The translations under genes were made by a program, and so were the position numbers. Below, piece after piece: positions 1 through 14,000 of a stretch of DNA of 64,000 nt; within the stretch, counting starts at the first letter, position 1, and each line of letters opens with the position of its first letter. Source of the stretch: Filosporella fistucella. Its lineage: Eukaryota > Ascomycota > Leotiomycetes > Helotiales. The stretch lies in assembly GCA_030077755.1 (NCBI GenBank), contig JAQJZZ010000004.1:682001-746000 (forward strand). Reading direction: 5' to 3'. Below the pieces are notes generated by a model. That model saw only the letters and a program-made list of their open reading frames with translations. It did not search any database and was not told where the DNA came from.

Positions 1-220
1 TGCGCATATGAATTGAGCTATAGCTATTAGGATATATATGTTGATGACGGTAAAATAGGTGCAGAAATGAGATGAGCAACAAAAGTATTTGCTGTGGGAA
101 GGGTCGAGATCCGTTTGGAGGTATGCATGTCAGGGTTTTCTAGGGAGTAGAAGATGGGTTGGGAAATATAATACAGGACAAATTTTATATGCTGAATGCT
201 TGTAATTTAATCTATACTGC

Positions 221-3200
221 AGATATCAGATGTGCAACAAGGAGGTTGGACTCTATTCATTGACCAGTATTTAGCAACTTCATAGTGTGGGCTGGATTAG
301 GATGCTTGGATGCTCCGTCACTTATCGAGTGCACCACCATTGTGGTTTCGCCTGACTATAGGAGATTATCAGATTCATTGAACAGTAAACTTAGCACTAA
401 AGTCATACAGAGAAGCAAAATTCGACTACAGACACATCTCAGACCCCATCAAGCAAATCTCCTAACGCATCAGAACTCCATGTGCAACTCCAGAACGACG
501 GCCATTTCCACCTGAAGAGGTCTGAATTATGAGTTCGAGTGTTCGAGAACCTATGAAATAATTCAAGAACGAGAAACCCAGATTGAAAATTATATGCCGA
601 CTATATCAGATGCGCAACAGACTTCATCCTCGCATTCGCTCCGCTCCTTCACTGGCTGTTCCAAGCTCAATCCACCTTCTACATGGCTGGGAAATGTATA
701 TACTTACTTCTATACATCCTGAGCATGGGATTTGTGAATTCTAATTTAAGATGCATATATCAGATTTGCAACAAATCCAAGCTCGCATTCTCTCAGTCTT
801 TCTCGACCAACCGCAATGGAAGCATGGCTGGATTGGATGCATAAATTTACTTCTATGAGATTGAGCCATCAGGCTTGCAGAATTTAATGTATGCTGCATA
901 TATCAGACGCGCAACAAAATATGATTCAACTAATTGAATCGCTGATTTGGATTTACCCAGCAGCTTATATGCATGATTTGAAAGAATAGATCTACTTCTA
1001 TACATCTTATACATGGAATAAGGTGTAGTTAATGTAAGATGCATATATCAGACACGCAACATAACACCATTTTGTATTTTTCTACGTATGTCACTCGCTG
1101 CCCAAACCTGTTCCACGTTTTACATGGCTGGGAGAATGTATATGATCACAAGTTATGCTTGCTACCTGTGGTGTCTAAAGTAATTTGCATATAGCAGACT
1201 CGCAACAAAGAAAACTTCGCGTCATTGCACCTTTGCTATTTGCTGATGTAGGCAACCCGGAGAAAAAATTGAGATTTTATGCATTATTTTAATCAATGCT
1301 GCATATATAAGACTTGCAACATAATACGTTCTCTGGTCGTCTTGCTAATGAGAAGTCGAAAGGAGAACGCGCCTCGCAACCAGCCTCCCGTCTCGCTTGG
1401 GTATAGGAGGCGGGGTATTATAGGGAGTATATCTTCACTGTTATACACAATACCCAGGAAGTATTTACAATTTAATAAAAGATGCATATATCAGACTTGC
1501 AACAGGAGATGATTTCTCGATACTCATTGGGAGCTCATTGATGGGTAGCGCGAACTGCGGTGGACTGGTAAGCATCTTGTCTCGCTTAAGCGGCAAAGTA
1601 TAGGAGGCGGGGTATTGTAGGGAGCATATCATCACTTTCATATATGTTTAAGTAGAACATAATATGAACATTTAATCAATGCTGCATATATCAGACTTGC
1701 AACAAAATATATTTCCTTGTTACATAATAGCAGACAGTTGGAGGAGGAAGACGTCTCGCACCCAGCCTCCTCTTTCGCTTAGGTTGCGAAGCGGCGCGCA
1801 GTTGGGGAAGTATATCTTCGCTTTTTATACATTTCAACTAATATCTCTCCTTGATATTAATCAATATTGCATATATCAGACCTGCAACAAAGTGAGTATC
1901 GTATTTCTCGTCGAAAAGGAGATGGTGAGGCTCACCCAACCTCCTTCCCAATACTGGCTTAGCAGGCGGGTGAGGGGAAGTATATCATCACTTTTATATA
2001 CGAACCAGGAAACTACCCAGTTTTTAATAAAAGTTGCATATATCAGACCTGCAACATGATGAAGTGCGGTACTTGATAGGATAGACCATAGAATAAAAGA
2101 GGTGTAGATCTACTGCTATATATCTGAACCAGAAAGTTTCCAGCTTTTAATTAAAGCTGCATATATCAGACTTGCAACAAATTTCAGAAGTGAGGAGAAG
2201 ATTGGACAGCTTGGAAAAAGAAGATGAGGTCGAGATGATTTGGGAGAGAAATGTATAGTCCTGCTTCTATTCATCCGAGCCAGAAGACACTCAGAACTTA
2301 ATCAATGTCGCATATATCAGACTTGCAACAAACTCATAGAATTAATTTATTGGATGAGTATCAGTGGAAGCGAGACCATCCTCGCCAGTCACTGGTCTCA
2401 TTCGGAAGAAGTCAGCCTGACTTTGGGCTGGAACCACGATACTTGCACTTCTATCCATCTGAACCAGAAATCACTTTGTATTTAATCAAAGCCGCATATA
2501 TCAGACTTGCAACAAACCTCAATAGCTACCAAGTATTGGACAATATATACGAGAAGATCAAGAGTTGAAGCGGGGGGGAAAGCAGGCTGAGAGCCCAGGG
2601 ATATAAGACATGACCCAAGAATTTATTTTGGCGGGAGAGCGGCTGGATACTTAATCAAAGCTGCATATTTCAGACCTGCAACAAAACGTAGATGATATTG
2701 AGGGAAGTGAGTGAGCCAGACGATCATAACAGGATGCAGCGAGACACCCCGGGTCTCTTCTTCTAGCTTGAGTGACAAGCAAAGTATATCCTCACTTTTA
2801 TACCTCTCAACCAGCCAACTACTGGTCATTTAATCAATGCTGCATATATCAGACTTGCAACAAAACCGAAACCCTGCCCTCGACATGAGGATAAGTGGGA
2901 AACGGGGGCAGTTTGTGAGCGAGACGCATCCAGCCTCCTCACTGAAGAACGCGTAATGTAGGAAAGTATATCTTCACTTCTATATGTATACTAGCATAAT
3001 TCTTCTGTGAATAACTATATACCGACTATACTAGTCGTGCAACACAATCCTGTATCATGTAAAGAAAGCGAGGCGCCCCCAACCTCCCCACTCGAGAGTG
3101 GTTTTAGAGGCCGGGTGTGGAAGTCTGAGAGTATATCTTCACTTCCATATATGTGTATCAGCAAACATACTTGCAAAGCTATATGCCGTGTATAATAGTA

Positions 3201-3740
3201 ATGCAACAAAATACATGCGGAACCCTTTCAGAAGGAATAGCATGAAGACTGAGAAGCGAGGCGAGGCGCGCCCAACCTCTTCACTTGAGAATTTATCAGA
3301 AGGCAAGGCGAGGAAGTATATCTACACTTCTATAGCAACAGAGGATAGAGTGAGAAACTATATGCCGACTATAGTAGTCATGCAACAAAACACTACATTA
3401 TGCGAAGAGTGCGAGATGCATCTAACCACCTCGCTTGAGGGTAATTTCAAAGGCCAGGCGAGGAAATATATCTTCGATTCTATAGCTGTCCCTTGATATG
3501 AAATACTTGGAAAAGCTATATACCGACTATAATAGTAATGCAACAAAAATCGACACTCAAAAGTTGTTCAAATCTAAGAGGTAGATGGGAAGAACGGTAA
3601 AGCGAGACGCACCCAACCTCCTCGCTCTAGCGTGGATTAGAAGGCCAGGCGAAGAAGTATATCTTCACTCATATCAACATATAAGCATGGGCAAAGGATG
3701 AAATAGTTCTATACCGATTATAACACTAATGCAATAAAAC
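221..3740. repeat. Decayed long-period tandem repeat array, about 21 units
   Basis: A short anchor recurs with its GCAACA core near 234, 614, 768, 911, 1056, 1202, 1316, 1499, 1699, 1884, 2051, 2174, 2325, 2509, 2678, 2857, 3040, 3203, 3382, 3540 and 3731 (the last with GCAATA). Spacing is mostly 145-200 bp. Copies 3-16 read about GCATATATCAGACTTGCAACA; copies 17-21 read about ACCGACTATAATAGT followed by NATGCAACA; the copy near 614 combines both forms. Two further blocks recur between anchors: a pyrimidine-rich CACCCAACCTCCTCGCT block (clearest 1740-3810) and GAAGTATATCTTCACTTCTA about 55-80 nt before the next anchor. No reading frame is shared between units. The array may extend slightly past both ends (a weak copy near 484, another near 4430). 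It may be a satellite or a repeated non-coding unit; I do not recognise it. Confidence 0.85.
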
Positions 3741-4241
3741 ACAAAACTCCAGAGTTCCATGCGTCCAAAAGGCGGAAAAGGAAAAAAACTGAAGAGCGAT
3801 ACGCACCCAACCTCCCACTTTACAGTAGCCGATCCTCGAGCTCGAGAAATACATCTTAACTTCTATATCTCTCCCACCAATACGGAGATTAATATCCGTA
3901 TATCATAATAATAGAGAGAAACGAGAACAAGGAAATATGGAGAATCAGAGATTATTCTCCAACCTCTTGTTCTCCTCGCTAGAATCGCCAGCCCCCATCC
4001 CTAGGTATATATCCCCTCCCTCTCTATAACAACAACAGCCAACTTAATACACCTTTTCTCACCCACAATTCTCCCCCAATGTCCATTTTTCTACGTTCAC
4101 GCGCAAAAAGCGCAGCATTCGAAACATTGCTTCAAGATACACCCTGTTATCAGTTCAGATATAAGAATAGGTGAAAGCAGCGCAAGATAAGAAAGAGCAA
4201 GAAGAAGTGTAAATAAGCTTTCGTAATATGGATAAATACTT

Positions 4242-4259
4242 TACCTACCTTGGTAGGTA
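4242..4259. repeat. Perfect inverted repeat
   Basis: TACCTACC-TT-GGTAGGTA: two 8-bp arms around a 2-nt centre, seen directly. Short TACCTA/TAGGTA palindromes recur in this window (see 16587 and about 61276). Confidence 0.7.
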
Positions 4260-4647
4260 TGTATTATTCCACAACTCAAATAATTTAGGCTTTTCGGTCC
4301 ACTACTCACAGCTCCACCAGTCACCTAAATGTCTTTCCTGAATTCCTGAAAACTCGCACAAATAAGGAAACATGATTTAAAACATCGTATTTCAGATCAA
4401 TAGAGCTGCTGTATCTAGTTCGACAATTCTGCAACAAAAGTTTATTCAAAGATCGAGGTATGAAGGGTTTTGTTTCCAGTGGACCACGCGGGGTTAATTT
4501 TAGTGTTCACCACCCTAGACCCACAAGCCTGGTTTGACAGCGGGAGCTTGTTTTAGGCCTGGGTCGCGGACGATCAGTGGGCGGCCCTCCCCGCCATTAT
4601 GGTTCGTCGATCATCTAATCCACGAAACTAAACATTGACCCCTCAGA

Positions 4648-4665
4648 GATCAGATCAGATCAGAT
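4648..4665. repeat. (GATCA)n microsatellite
   Basis: GATCAGATCAGATCAGAT, about 3.5 units of a 5-bp repeat in non-coding DNA. Confidence 0.8.
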
Positions 4666-5031
4666 AGGCTGAGACATGACGCGTTGATGAAAATGAGAAA
4701 AGACATCCAGTTGATGATTTCTGCATGTGCACGAGATAAAGGGTAGATCAGATGCAGAGATGAATATCATATATTTTGTATTATGTGCTGAGTGGGTATG
4801 GTACTTTTAGATCACAAACAAATGATGCATCCGTACTCCTGATGAACCGACCTTCCCTAAACCATCATGTCGCAATTATGCATGCGTAAAGATCATGAAA
4901 TCACTGTCCGACAAACCCAAAATGTGCAGGAGTGAAACTCGGGATACGTCCCAGACTATCGTGCTGTGCTCCGAAATAAAAAACGAGAAAAATGATGAAA
5001 AGTGGTTGGATCGTGAATGTGAGGCTGCTGC

Positions 5032-5658
5032 CTATTGCGAAAAGAATCGCTCGGGATAAGGTGGTTGTTCGAAGCGATACGCAATCGATTCGTGTCTCTC
5101 GAAATTGCTAACCCAAGTTTGAAGCGGGGTAAGGATGGACTCGGTGCGAGGAAGAGAAGAATCAATGTGATAATCGTTCATAGCTTGCACAGCTTGAAAA
5201 ATATCCTCATCCATGGCATTGTCTGCGGCTTCATGAATAGGATCATAGATATGTGTGGTTTGGTTTTCATGTGCGTTGTGTTGTGTGGAGGTGGAAGCGG
5301 TGTCGGTCTGTGAATCAGGCTGCGAGAAGTCGTGGTAGGAAGCGTCATTATCCTGCAAAGCAAGATCTGCGTCTGCAAAGAACTTGCTCGTATCAACTGC
5401 AGGGTAATTACCCGGATACAAAGTGAAATCATCGTAATCGGGACGGTGAGAGTATGAGTCTTCGTTGTCGAAGAAGCCGCTATCGTCGTTCGAGTCCAAG
5501 CCTGCAGGAGTGTTGAACGAGTCGTCAAAGGTGTTGTCAAGAGTGCCTGGCTGAGTGCTCTCAGGAGTGTATTTGCCTTTCGCAACCTGAAATTTGTCCT
5601 CCTTGTTTGTGCCGGTGATGCCTTGAGCTTGTTGGGCGGTTGGTGAATTGAAGGCCAT
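5032..5658 (-). CDS. Acidic, low-complexity protein of unknown function (208 aa)
   Basis: Single-exon frame of 208 codons. I do not recognise the family. The protein is rich in Asp, Ser, Asn, Gln and Thr, with few hydrophobic runs, so it is probably largely disordered. Residues 40-110 hold repeated DD/DS/DY clusters and the last 40 residues (around TWVSNFERHESIAYRFEQPP) are the most ordered-looking. There is no signal peptide or membrane segment. A plausible 5' UTR intron lies at 5673-5728 (GTAAGC donor, CTGAC branch, CTAG acceptor), which supports this strand and start. No neighbour lies within 2.8 kb upstream. It is judged real on length, open frame and the leader intron only. Confidence 0.6.
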   Translation of the reverse strand: MAFNSPTAQQAQGITGTNKEDKFQVAKGKYTPESTQPGTLDNTFDDSFNTPAGLDSNDDSGFFDNEDSYSHRPDYDDFTLYPGNYPAVDTSKFFADADLALQDNDASYHDFSQPDSQTDTASTSTQHNAHENQTTHIYDPIHEAADNAMDEDIFQAVQAMNDYHIDSSLPRTESILTPLQTWVSNFERHESIAYRFEQPPYPERFFSQ

Positions 5659-8400
5659 GATGAAGGTGCGGACTAGGCAGCGAGGTCAGTTTGGGTCTTC
5701 CTGCCTAGTGGGAAGTCCTGAAGCTTACATTTTGGTTTTCAAATGATATAAATATATGCTGTTGAAGTGAAGCACGTTGGGGATTTGAATCTGAGCAAGA
5801 CGATGAAGTGCAGGGAAGGTGAAGGGTTGAAGGGGAAAGAAAGAATCGTGAGGCCGAGGGGTTTGGGAGCTCGATTGAGTGCAGGTGGAAACGAACAGAC
5901 GAGACGAGCAGCGGGATGAGAACCTACCGTCAAGCAGGACTTTCGCGACCCCACGCAAAAGCCAGCAGGAATGACTTACCTCGAGCATGACCAGCGCTCC
6001 AAATTAATTTTGATAGAGATAGAGATAGACAATTGGCACTAACCCTACAACACTTGAAGAGCAACGTAACTATCATACAGTAATGCCATGCATTGACTGT
6101 ATTGATGTGTTGTGTTGTCTAGTATTGCATTGTCCTATCCCATAGCACGTGAGGTGGTGTCCTGATTGAGTCCTTGGTTGTGTTCCCAACTGGAAGTCCA
6201 CATTGACCAGTCAGAGTAAAGAGAATTGGTTGCTGGCAGCCAGTCAGAACGGAGGAGTTGAGGAAACACCATCCAATCAGAGAAAGGCTGTCCAGACTGT
6301 GGTCCAATGGGGGGTAAAGTGTGGTCCAATGAGGGATAAAGTGTTGAGAATAGCCGGCCAGTCACAGTGAGGCTTGGTCCTGCTCTTTGCTGCGCACATG
6401 TTACCTTTCCCTTTCCCTTTCCCTTTCCCGGAGGTGCTTCGAGGACTCAGTCTCGGTGAGAGTGAGCGTGAGGGGTGGTGAGGGTTGAGCGATAAGAGGC
6501 GAGAGGTACGGAAGCATGTCTGTCGAGTGTGCCAGCTGAATTAGGACTGGATGCATCCAATGAGGGGTCGTAGTGTGCAGGTTTTTGTGGAGCAAAATCC
6601 TTCCAGCAAGGAAAAACGAGGGCCAAAAGGGCATAATTGGTCGAGGTGCATGAAATGTCGAAACCTGAATCGATGTCGGGAATTCAGAAGTTTCGCACAC
6701 TTAGCTTGCACGAGTTGGACATAACTTCTTGCGTGTTTGCGATGGACTGGCAATAAAGCGGACTGCGCTCAAGAGCGAAAATCAGCTCTCTGGAGATGGC
6801 TACGCCCTTATACTTCTCCCTTCCTTCTCGCCCCAAACAGTGGAGATTATTGTTGCATGAGTCTACTACAAGGATGAAAAAGCATCTAACAAGGGACAAG
6901 GCCACTTAAGAGCCCCTACCACCAGCCACGGCGTGTACTGATTTGCCTGTAACATCAAGGAATAGGTCGGACTGCAGATCGCCTGACAGGATATGAAATG
7001 GCGCAGCGTGGTATGAGACACGGCTTCAGGCAGAAGCAAGAAGGATCGCGAGGTCGGACATCATATCCGGTATGACCAATTCACTTATTTTGCCCGCGGG
7101 TACTGTACTGTACCATGTCTTATGCGGGAAGGTGATAACATCCAGACAACCATTTGCAACGGTGCAACCAATATAGTCGTGGCGGGGCTCACCGAATGCG
7201 AGTCGATCCATCGAGACCAACCACTTTTGCAGCTGAAGATGGTGTCGAATCCTGCTGGGAATAGAGGTCAAGGCTGGTGATAAAGGGCGGAAGAGAGGGC
7301 GACGGTGAGCTGTGCAAGGCTTTTTGGCTGTTTGATAAGTAACAAAGCAATGCAGATGTTCGGTGAGGGTGAGTTGAAGGCTCACACAGTGTCTGTTGTG
7401 TTTGTGATCACCACTTCAGCCGGGAAGCCACATTGTTTGCACAAGGAACGAAAGGAGCCATCACATCCTTCATGATGCAACCTAGGTGAAGGAAGACAGC
7501 TAGCTGCATGCAGCGTGAGTGTCATCCAAGCGCCGCATATGTTGGATTCGTTGGATTCTGCGTTCCTTTTTAGATCCATGATCAGGGTGCGAGGCTCGGG
7601 AGGATGATGGAGGGGAGGATGATGATGAGCGGAGGCAAAATGCAAAAGTGCAAAATTGAAAGTTGTCGCTGCCAGGCTGTCAGCATTCCATCAATGCCCA
7701 ACCTGGAAGGAAAAGGTCTTCGCTTCGCATCATCTTTCCCTCGCAAATCGCAAGGCAACCTTAGGCTTAGCGTGTGATGATCACGTGATTATGCGGATTA
7801 TCATTTAGCCGCTCCCGGGTCCGTCTAATTCTCGATCCAATCGCAACTCCAAATACTGCATTTAAACATCTCAACCTTCAACATCGTCTGACAATGCCTT
7901 CTTGGAACGTGCTGAATTTTATCCCCAACTTCATCAGCTGAGATTCAGTCTCATCTCTTCAGATTTTCGTAGTCGTATTTACACTTCGCAATCTCTGAAT
8001 ATCAGATTACACTCACGGAGTGGTCGGTGCTTGGCATAAGCGGATGATATGACTCGTGGATAAACACTTTCGGACGAATTACCCTTCTATGCAAACACAC
8101 GCAATTGTCACCCCTGATCTACAAGACTACTTTCAATTTTTCTTTGCGAGCCTCCTTCTATCTCCTAGTCCCAAGACATTCACAAGAGACTCAATTCGTC
8201 CAAATGGTGTTGGCCACTGCTTCAGACCCTCCCAGCATCTCCGGCTACAAATCTCCCCGCACTCTAAATGCATGTCTTCATGGCTCCATTCTTCCAGGAG
8301 GCCTCCGCGAAAACATGTTCCGAAACAACCCTATTTGTTTGGAAAAGATGAGTTGAATGGAACCTTAACTTTAACTTTGGGGAGATTGACCCTGGGACGT
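5659..8400. other. Intergenic and leader sequence, no supported gene
   Basis: Includes the probable leader of the 5.0 kb gene (intron 5673-5728), a CCCTTT microsatellite at 6404-6429 and several small open frames on the minus strand (6.4-7.6 kb) without splice support or recognisable motifs. From about 7.75 kb onward this is upstream sequence of the polygalacturonase gene. Confidence 0.5.
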
Positions 8401-8408
8401 TATATAAG
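8401..8408 (+). promoter_or_regulatory. TATA box of the polygalacturonase gene
   Basis: TATATAAG, 88 nt upstream of the start codon at 8496. Position and sequence fit a core promoter of a strongly inducible fungal gene; this is inference from sequence only. Confidence 0.6.
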
Positions 8409-8495
8409 TAGGAGCTTGGTATCTCTTGGTTTCAATATTCCTCTACGTTTCGAACCAGTCATTCTTTTTCGAGCATTTGTCGATCTTTAGCCAAG

Positions 8496-9687
8496 ATGAT
8501 TTCTTCTCTTGCTTTGTTTGTAGCGGGATTGTCGCTAGTGAGCGCCGAGAAAGCTTGCGTATGCACGAAATATGAGGAGATTGCCCCTGCAGTTGCCAAT
8601 TGCACCAACATTGTATTGAAGAATATTGCTGCGCCAACGAACGGAAGCATTGATTTGTCGAAGTTGAAGGCAAATTCAGTGGTGACTTTCGCTGGTAAGA
8701 CTACATTCGGTTTCACCAACTCGAGCTCGTTCGATTCCATGACATTTGGTGGAAAGAATGTCACAATCACCTCAGAATGCGGAGCGACAATCGATGGTAA
8801 TGGACAATATTATTGGGACGGTCTTGGATCCAACGGTGGACTACCAAAGTAAGTTTCCAATTAGCAAACGCTTGTCAGATCCTGATTGTCGCAGACCAAA
8901 CCATTTCATCGTCGTCAAGATGTCTCAAGGATCTGTAATCAAGAATCTTCACATCAAGAACTGGCCCGCCCATCTCTTCAGCATTGGTGGCTCCTCCAAC
9001 CTCACAGTCCAAGACCTTGTCCTCGACAACTCGGCCGGCGACGCTCCAAACAACCGCAGTAAAGGTCTTGCAGCTGCCCATAACTCTGACGGACTTGGTG
9101 TCAGCTCCAGCAGCAACATCTTGATCAAGAACATCAAAGTGCACAATCAAGATGATTGCGTAGCTGTGACCAGCGGAAACAACATCACCGTAACTGGTAT
9201 GGATTGTTTCGGTAGTCATGGATTGAGTATTGGATCTATCGGCGGCAAGTCTAACAACAATGTCACCAATGTTCTGGTAAGTCCACTATTTGTCCATTAC
9301 CACCCATCTCTAACACACCTACAGTTCACCAACAGCATAATCGCCAACTCTACCAACGGACCACGTATTAAGTCTAACTTCAACACTACCGGTTTCATTT
9401 CCAACATCACCTACTCCAACATCCGAGTTAAGAATATCGATACCTACGGCATTGACGTGCAACAAGATTATCTCAACGGTGGCCCCACCGGCATTCCATC
9501 CAACGGCGTCATCATCTCTAACATCCTATTCAAAAATATCAGTGGCACAGCTACGAAAGATGCAGTGAACTACTATGTCCTGTGTGGAAATGGCAGTTGT
9601 TCCAACATTGTGTTTGAGGATGTGCACATTGTAGGTGGAGGAAAGAATAGTAGTTGTAATTTCCCGGCAAGTGGCTGTCCTGCCTAA
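8496..9687 (+). CDS. Secreted endopolygalacturonase, GH28
   Basis: Three exons (8496-8848, 8895-9276, 9325-9687) with introns of 46 and 48 nt give 365 aa, usual for fungal endo-PGs. It hydrolyses internal alpha-1,4 bonds of homogalacturonan outside the cell. Residues 1 to about 17 form a signal peptide; N-glycosylation sequons are frequent. Catalytic and binding residues are all present: D183 (in NSD, where NTD is usual), D204/D205 (NQDDC), H226 (SHGLS) and R259/K261 (RIK). Each lies exactly three residues beyond its counterpart in Aspergillus niger PGII (D180, D201/D202, H223, R256/K258). The TATA box at 8401 suggests inducible transcription. The family call is very secure; endo rather than exo mode is inferred from length and motif spacing. 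Confidence 0.95.
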
Positions 9688-11062
9688 TAGCCGGTACTCG
9701 AAGGGATGGCTGTATATAATTTATATTTCGTTATACATAGACCTCATTCTTGTATATAAATTGGAAGAATATATATTTAAGATCAGAATCACTTGTGCAA
9801 CTGGTCAATTGTGTACGAGCAGCAAGGTACTTACAAATAAATTATCCAGAGAAGACAATTTCGAGCTGGAAGACTTGAATTCGTTGATATGAGAGCTGCT
9901 TGCGCGTATTTACAGCTCCATATATCTTTCTACAAGCATGTCTACCATTGTCATGGCTCTTACAGTCAAAGCCTCCCTTGCCTTGCTGGTCACGTGTAAC
10001 ACATAAATTCCGTGGGGAATCAAACCTGTGTCAGATTCACATGTCAATTTTCATCTTCAATCCTCTGGTTATTTCAGATGCATTCGAGCCATCTACTATC
10101 CCACCTCAAATGTCATGTATAGCATACAAATAGTAAATAATTTTCACCTACAAAATTCAACCCTTCCCCTCCGACAAATCTCCAAATACTCAAGCGGCGT
10201 CCCGAGGAAAGTGTTTGTCTGTGCTGGGAAAAACGCCACTGAAGTCAGAGGCTGCACTCTGCCATTTCCCTCCCTCTGATTTGATTGTCAGACAGAGAAG
10301 GGAAAAGCTTGTGGGGGGCATGATATGAAGTTTCCATGGGAATTATGAGTTCTGAGATTAATTTTGAGAGATGTGGATTACACATTGCTGGAATTTTTTG
10401 AGCTTAGAATGAGGGTACAGACGATTTCTTCGATACTACAGAGTACAAGGAGTTAGAAACACTTCACGCCAATTAGGAGGTATTCATGAATGGTATTGAC
10501 GATTTCTCGCCCCACACAATCACATTTCATCCGCACTTTCCCATGCCTAGACCCTTCCGAGGCTAGCCAAAGTCCCTGCAGAAGAGAACGAGCGAAAGGA
10601 CTTTAGACCCTGACGCTGACGTCCAGATACCTACCTCCGTGTATTCTCTCTTCGAGCCATCTAGACCACTCCAACTCCCATTTCAAAGTCATTGTATAGA
10701 GGAAACCTTCAATCCATCGTCAAACCTTCGCGCAAGAGAATCCGACCGATGCAAGGACCTCTACTAAAGAGCGCTTGAATCAAGATCACGAACTTCCCAG
10801 TTTTTCCTACGTATGACCCGGAGTCTCGGCCTGCCCCTCTTCATTGTATCCCACCTCCACTCATCGTTTGTTCGCTACAACGGCGTCGTATGATGCTTTG
10901 ACACCCGAAACCTTCTGTTCTTCGACATCCTCTGTATTTTCACTGCATGCTTCTAATTAGATCGCCGATCGTCTGCCAAGCTTTGAAAGATCACCCTCCC
11001 TTCGAGTTTGCGCAGTCCTAATCATGGCTACGATTTGAGATAACAAATCCTATTGTCAAATC
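9688..11062. other. Intergenic / long leader of the kinase gene
   Basis: AT-rich after 9.7 kb, then a pyrimidine-rich stretch (10.6-11.0 kb) typical of a fungal 5' UTR. Short frames at 9.6-10.3 kb have no support. Confidence 0.5.
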
Positions 11063-14000
11063 ATGACATCCGCAGAGACACATCGTGCGCGGGAAGTATA
11101 CCGGTAGGTTATCGATTTTCTTGGAACGGGTAGACAGCGGGAAATGCTGATTTGTGATAGATACTACCAGCCCAAGAGCTTAGCCAAATCATCAGAACAT
11201 CTCGAAGAAAGTCAATCCGCCAACGCGAAACAACAAGAACATGCCTTCCTTCCCTCTACGAATTTCACGACACAGACATCGTTTTCTGATACAGCGCTTA
11301 CAGCTTTTGCACAATTGATCGCGCTCCGATTAGCTTCTCAGCGCGCTATCGTCTCCCTCATCGATCATGAGAATGAATACTTTTTGGCGGAATCTACGAG
11401 TACACTCAGTCTGATTGATGACGATGAAGCAGCGCAGAATGCATGGCTGTCGATCAGCGGGGCCAGCGTTCCTCGTGGGGCTTCACTATGCGAACAGACT
11501 CTTTGTTTGGTACCGAATCAAGATACTACTGCAGAGATGACTCCTTGGTGTTTGGTCCCTGATCTACGACTTCATGAGAAGATGAGCCAGCTGGAGTGTG
11601 TAAAGGGGCCGCCGTATTTGAGGTTTTACTGTGGAGTAGCTTTGACAAATCTGAAAGGCATCAATATTGGCTGTGTATACGTGGTGGATGATAGACCGCG
11701 GACTGACTTCAGTCTCGAGCAGGCGCAATTCTTGACTAAAATGGCAGCTACAGTCATGGATCATCTGGAAGGTATTCGAGCGAAAGAAGATATTGTGAGA
11801 GTTACGATGATGAGTCAAGCTTTACACGCCTTTATCGAAGGAGATGGTACTATGGATGGTGACTGGCAACGACTCAAGAGGTATAATCTTGGAGCAGGAG
11901 GTGGTGTTGGGTTCTCTTGGGAGAGCAATAAAGTCGACGGCATCAGTAGCGGCAAGCAGGTGCCTGCTAGTCAATATCCCATGATTGAGATCGCAAGTCC
12001 TGTGCAATCGCCACTTCAGCATACCGGGAGCAATTCAACCGACGCTCGCTTTAACTTCAACAATTCTCCTTGGAGCTCCTCTTCGGATGTCCAACAAATG
12101 CCGAAGCTCAAGTCGGTATTCGAAGAGGCGCAAGATGCCGTGACAAATATTGACGGGGGGCGGGATACTGAGTTTACGAACAACGGCTTTTTCAATCTGT
12201 TGCACGATACTTTTTCTAGGGCCTCAAATTTGGTGAGGGAGGGAATGGAAGTTGATGGTGCGGTGTTTTTTGATGCGCCCTTCAGATTTTACCAAGGTCG
12301 AAGTACGTTAGAGACAGACACTCGAGTTGAGGACCCGAAGGAATCCGGCGACAGTGACAGCGATGATGAGGGAGAGGAAGATGCCGAGATCGAGGTGCCA
12401 CATCATTCCGAGTCCACCAGGCCAGGACCTCATCCTCATGTGCTACCCTCCAGCCAGCGATCTTCATATTATGCCAGCCTGGCAGACGAACAGGATCCGA
12501 GGGCTATGCCTAATGCTGCATCAATGGGCATCAAATCAGATATCTTGGGCTATTCAACCAAAAGATCTTCTTCCTGGAAGAATCCAACTGGCGTGCCAGA
12601 CGCATCTTTTGAAGCAATTGACCAAAGCTTATTGACTTCTCTTGTTAGGCGATACCCACATGGCGAGCTTTTTGTTTTTGACCATGATGGACCAATTTCT
12701 CCTCCGGAACCAATACGATCGCCTGACAATTCAGAGGCTACTCTCACGACTGTTGCAACAGGAAAACGTATCCGACACAGGGCCCGGAAACGGGCTGAAA
12801 TTCTTCGCTTACTGGCCGCCTTTCCTCAAGCTCGACAAATTTTCTTTGTCCCTCTCTACGACGCAACATCTGGATGCTTCATTGGTTCATTTGCATGGTC
12901 TACATCTTTGACTCGCATTTTCTCAACTGAAAATCATCTATCATATATGATTGCTTTTGGTCATAGTGTCATGTCGGAAGTTAGCCGACTCAATACCGTT
13001 AGTGCTGATCATGCCAAAGGAGATTTCATCAGTAATGTCAGTCACGAGCTGAGAAGTCCTTTGCATGGTATTCTTGCGAGCATCGAATTCCTTGCCGATA
13101 CAGCTTTGGATGGATTTCAACGCAATTTAGTCGACACAGTCGATATATGTGGTCGAACGTTACTCGACACTATCGAACATGTTTTGGATTTCTCAAAGAT
13201 CAAGAAGTTCGGCCAGGATAGTGTGCAATCTATGGGAGTTGTAGCTGATTTGGATGTTTCTGCCGTTATTGAAGAAGTTTTAGAAGGCGTCTACGCTGGC
13301 TTTGAGTTCAATGGCTTATCATCTGAAGGTCTTGCTGATACAACCAAAAGCCGCTCCCGAGGGTCATCCTCAACGACCGCTACCAAAAAATCAAAGCAGA
13401 CCTCTGATGGGAGCGGAGTATCAAATGATTTACTTACTGTTATTATTGATATAGATTTTAGGGACCAAGGATGGAAATTTCCAACCGTCCCTGGAACCTG
13501 GAGACGCCTAACGATGAATGTGTTTGGCAACTCGTTGAAGTACACAAACTCAGGCTTTATCAAAGTTAAACTCGAAAGCAAAAGCATGCCCGCCGTCACC
13601 TCTTCTAACACCTCGTCAAGTGCAAGAGACACTATCGAAAGAACAATGGTGACTTTGACCATCACAGATTCAGGGCGTGGAATGTCAAGTGATTTCATGA
13701 GAACGAAATTATTCATGCCTTTCTCACAGGTTTGGATTCTGCAATTTAACCTATTCCCTTAGGCTCCTCTACTCGTGCTAACTCTACCAAGGAAGATATA
13801 ACCGCTCCAGGAACTGGTCTAGGTATGTCTATCGTTAAAGAAATTGTCGACAAATCTGGTGGTATTATCGATGTGCGCAGCGACCCGAAGACCGGAACAG
13901 AAATAAAATTGAGCTTGCCCTTGGAGCAGTGTATTGTAGTCCCAGAACAATCGTCCGATTCAATGTTTGCTCAGGAAGGTCCCGTTGATTCTGTTCGTCG

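Larger units (their letters stand above)
3741..5031. other. Intergenic, no gene seen
   Basis: AT-rich spacer between the repeat array and the gene at 5.0 kb. It contains the palindrome at 4242-4259, a GATCA microsatellite at 4648-4665 and one stray TGCAACAAAAG near 4430 that may be an outlying copy of the array anchor. No coding signal was found. Confidence 0.6.
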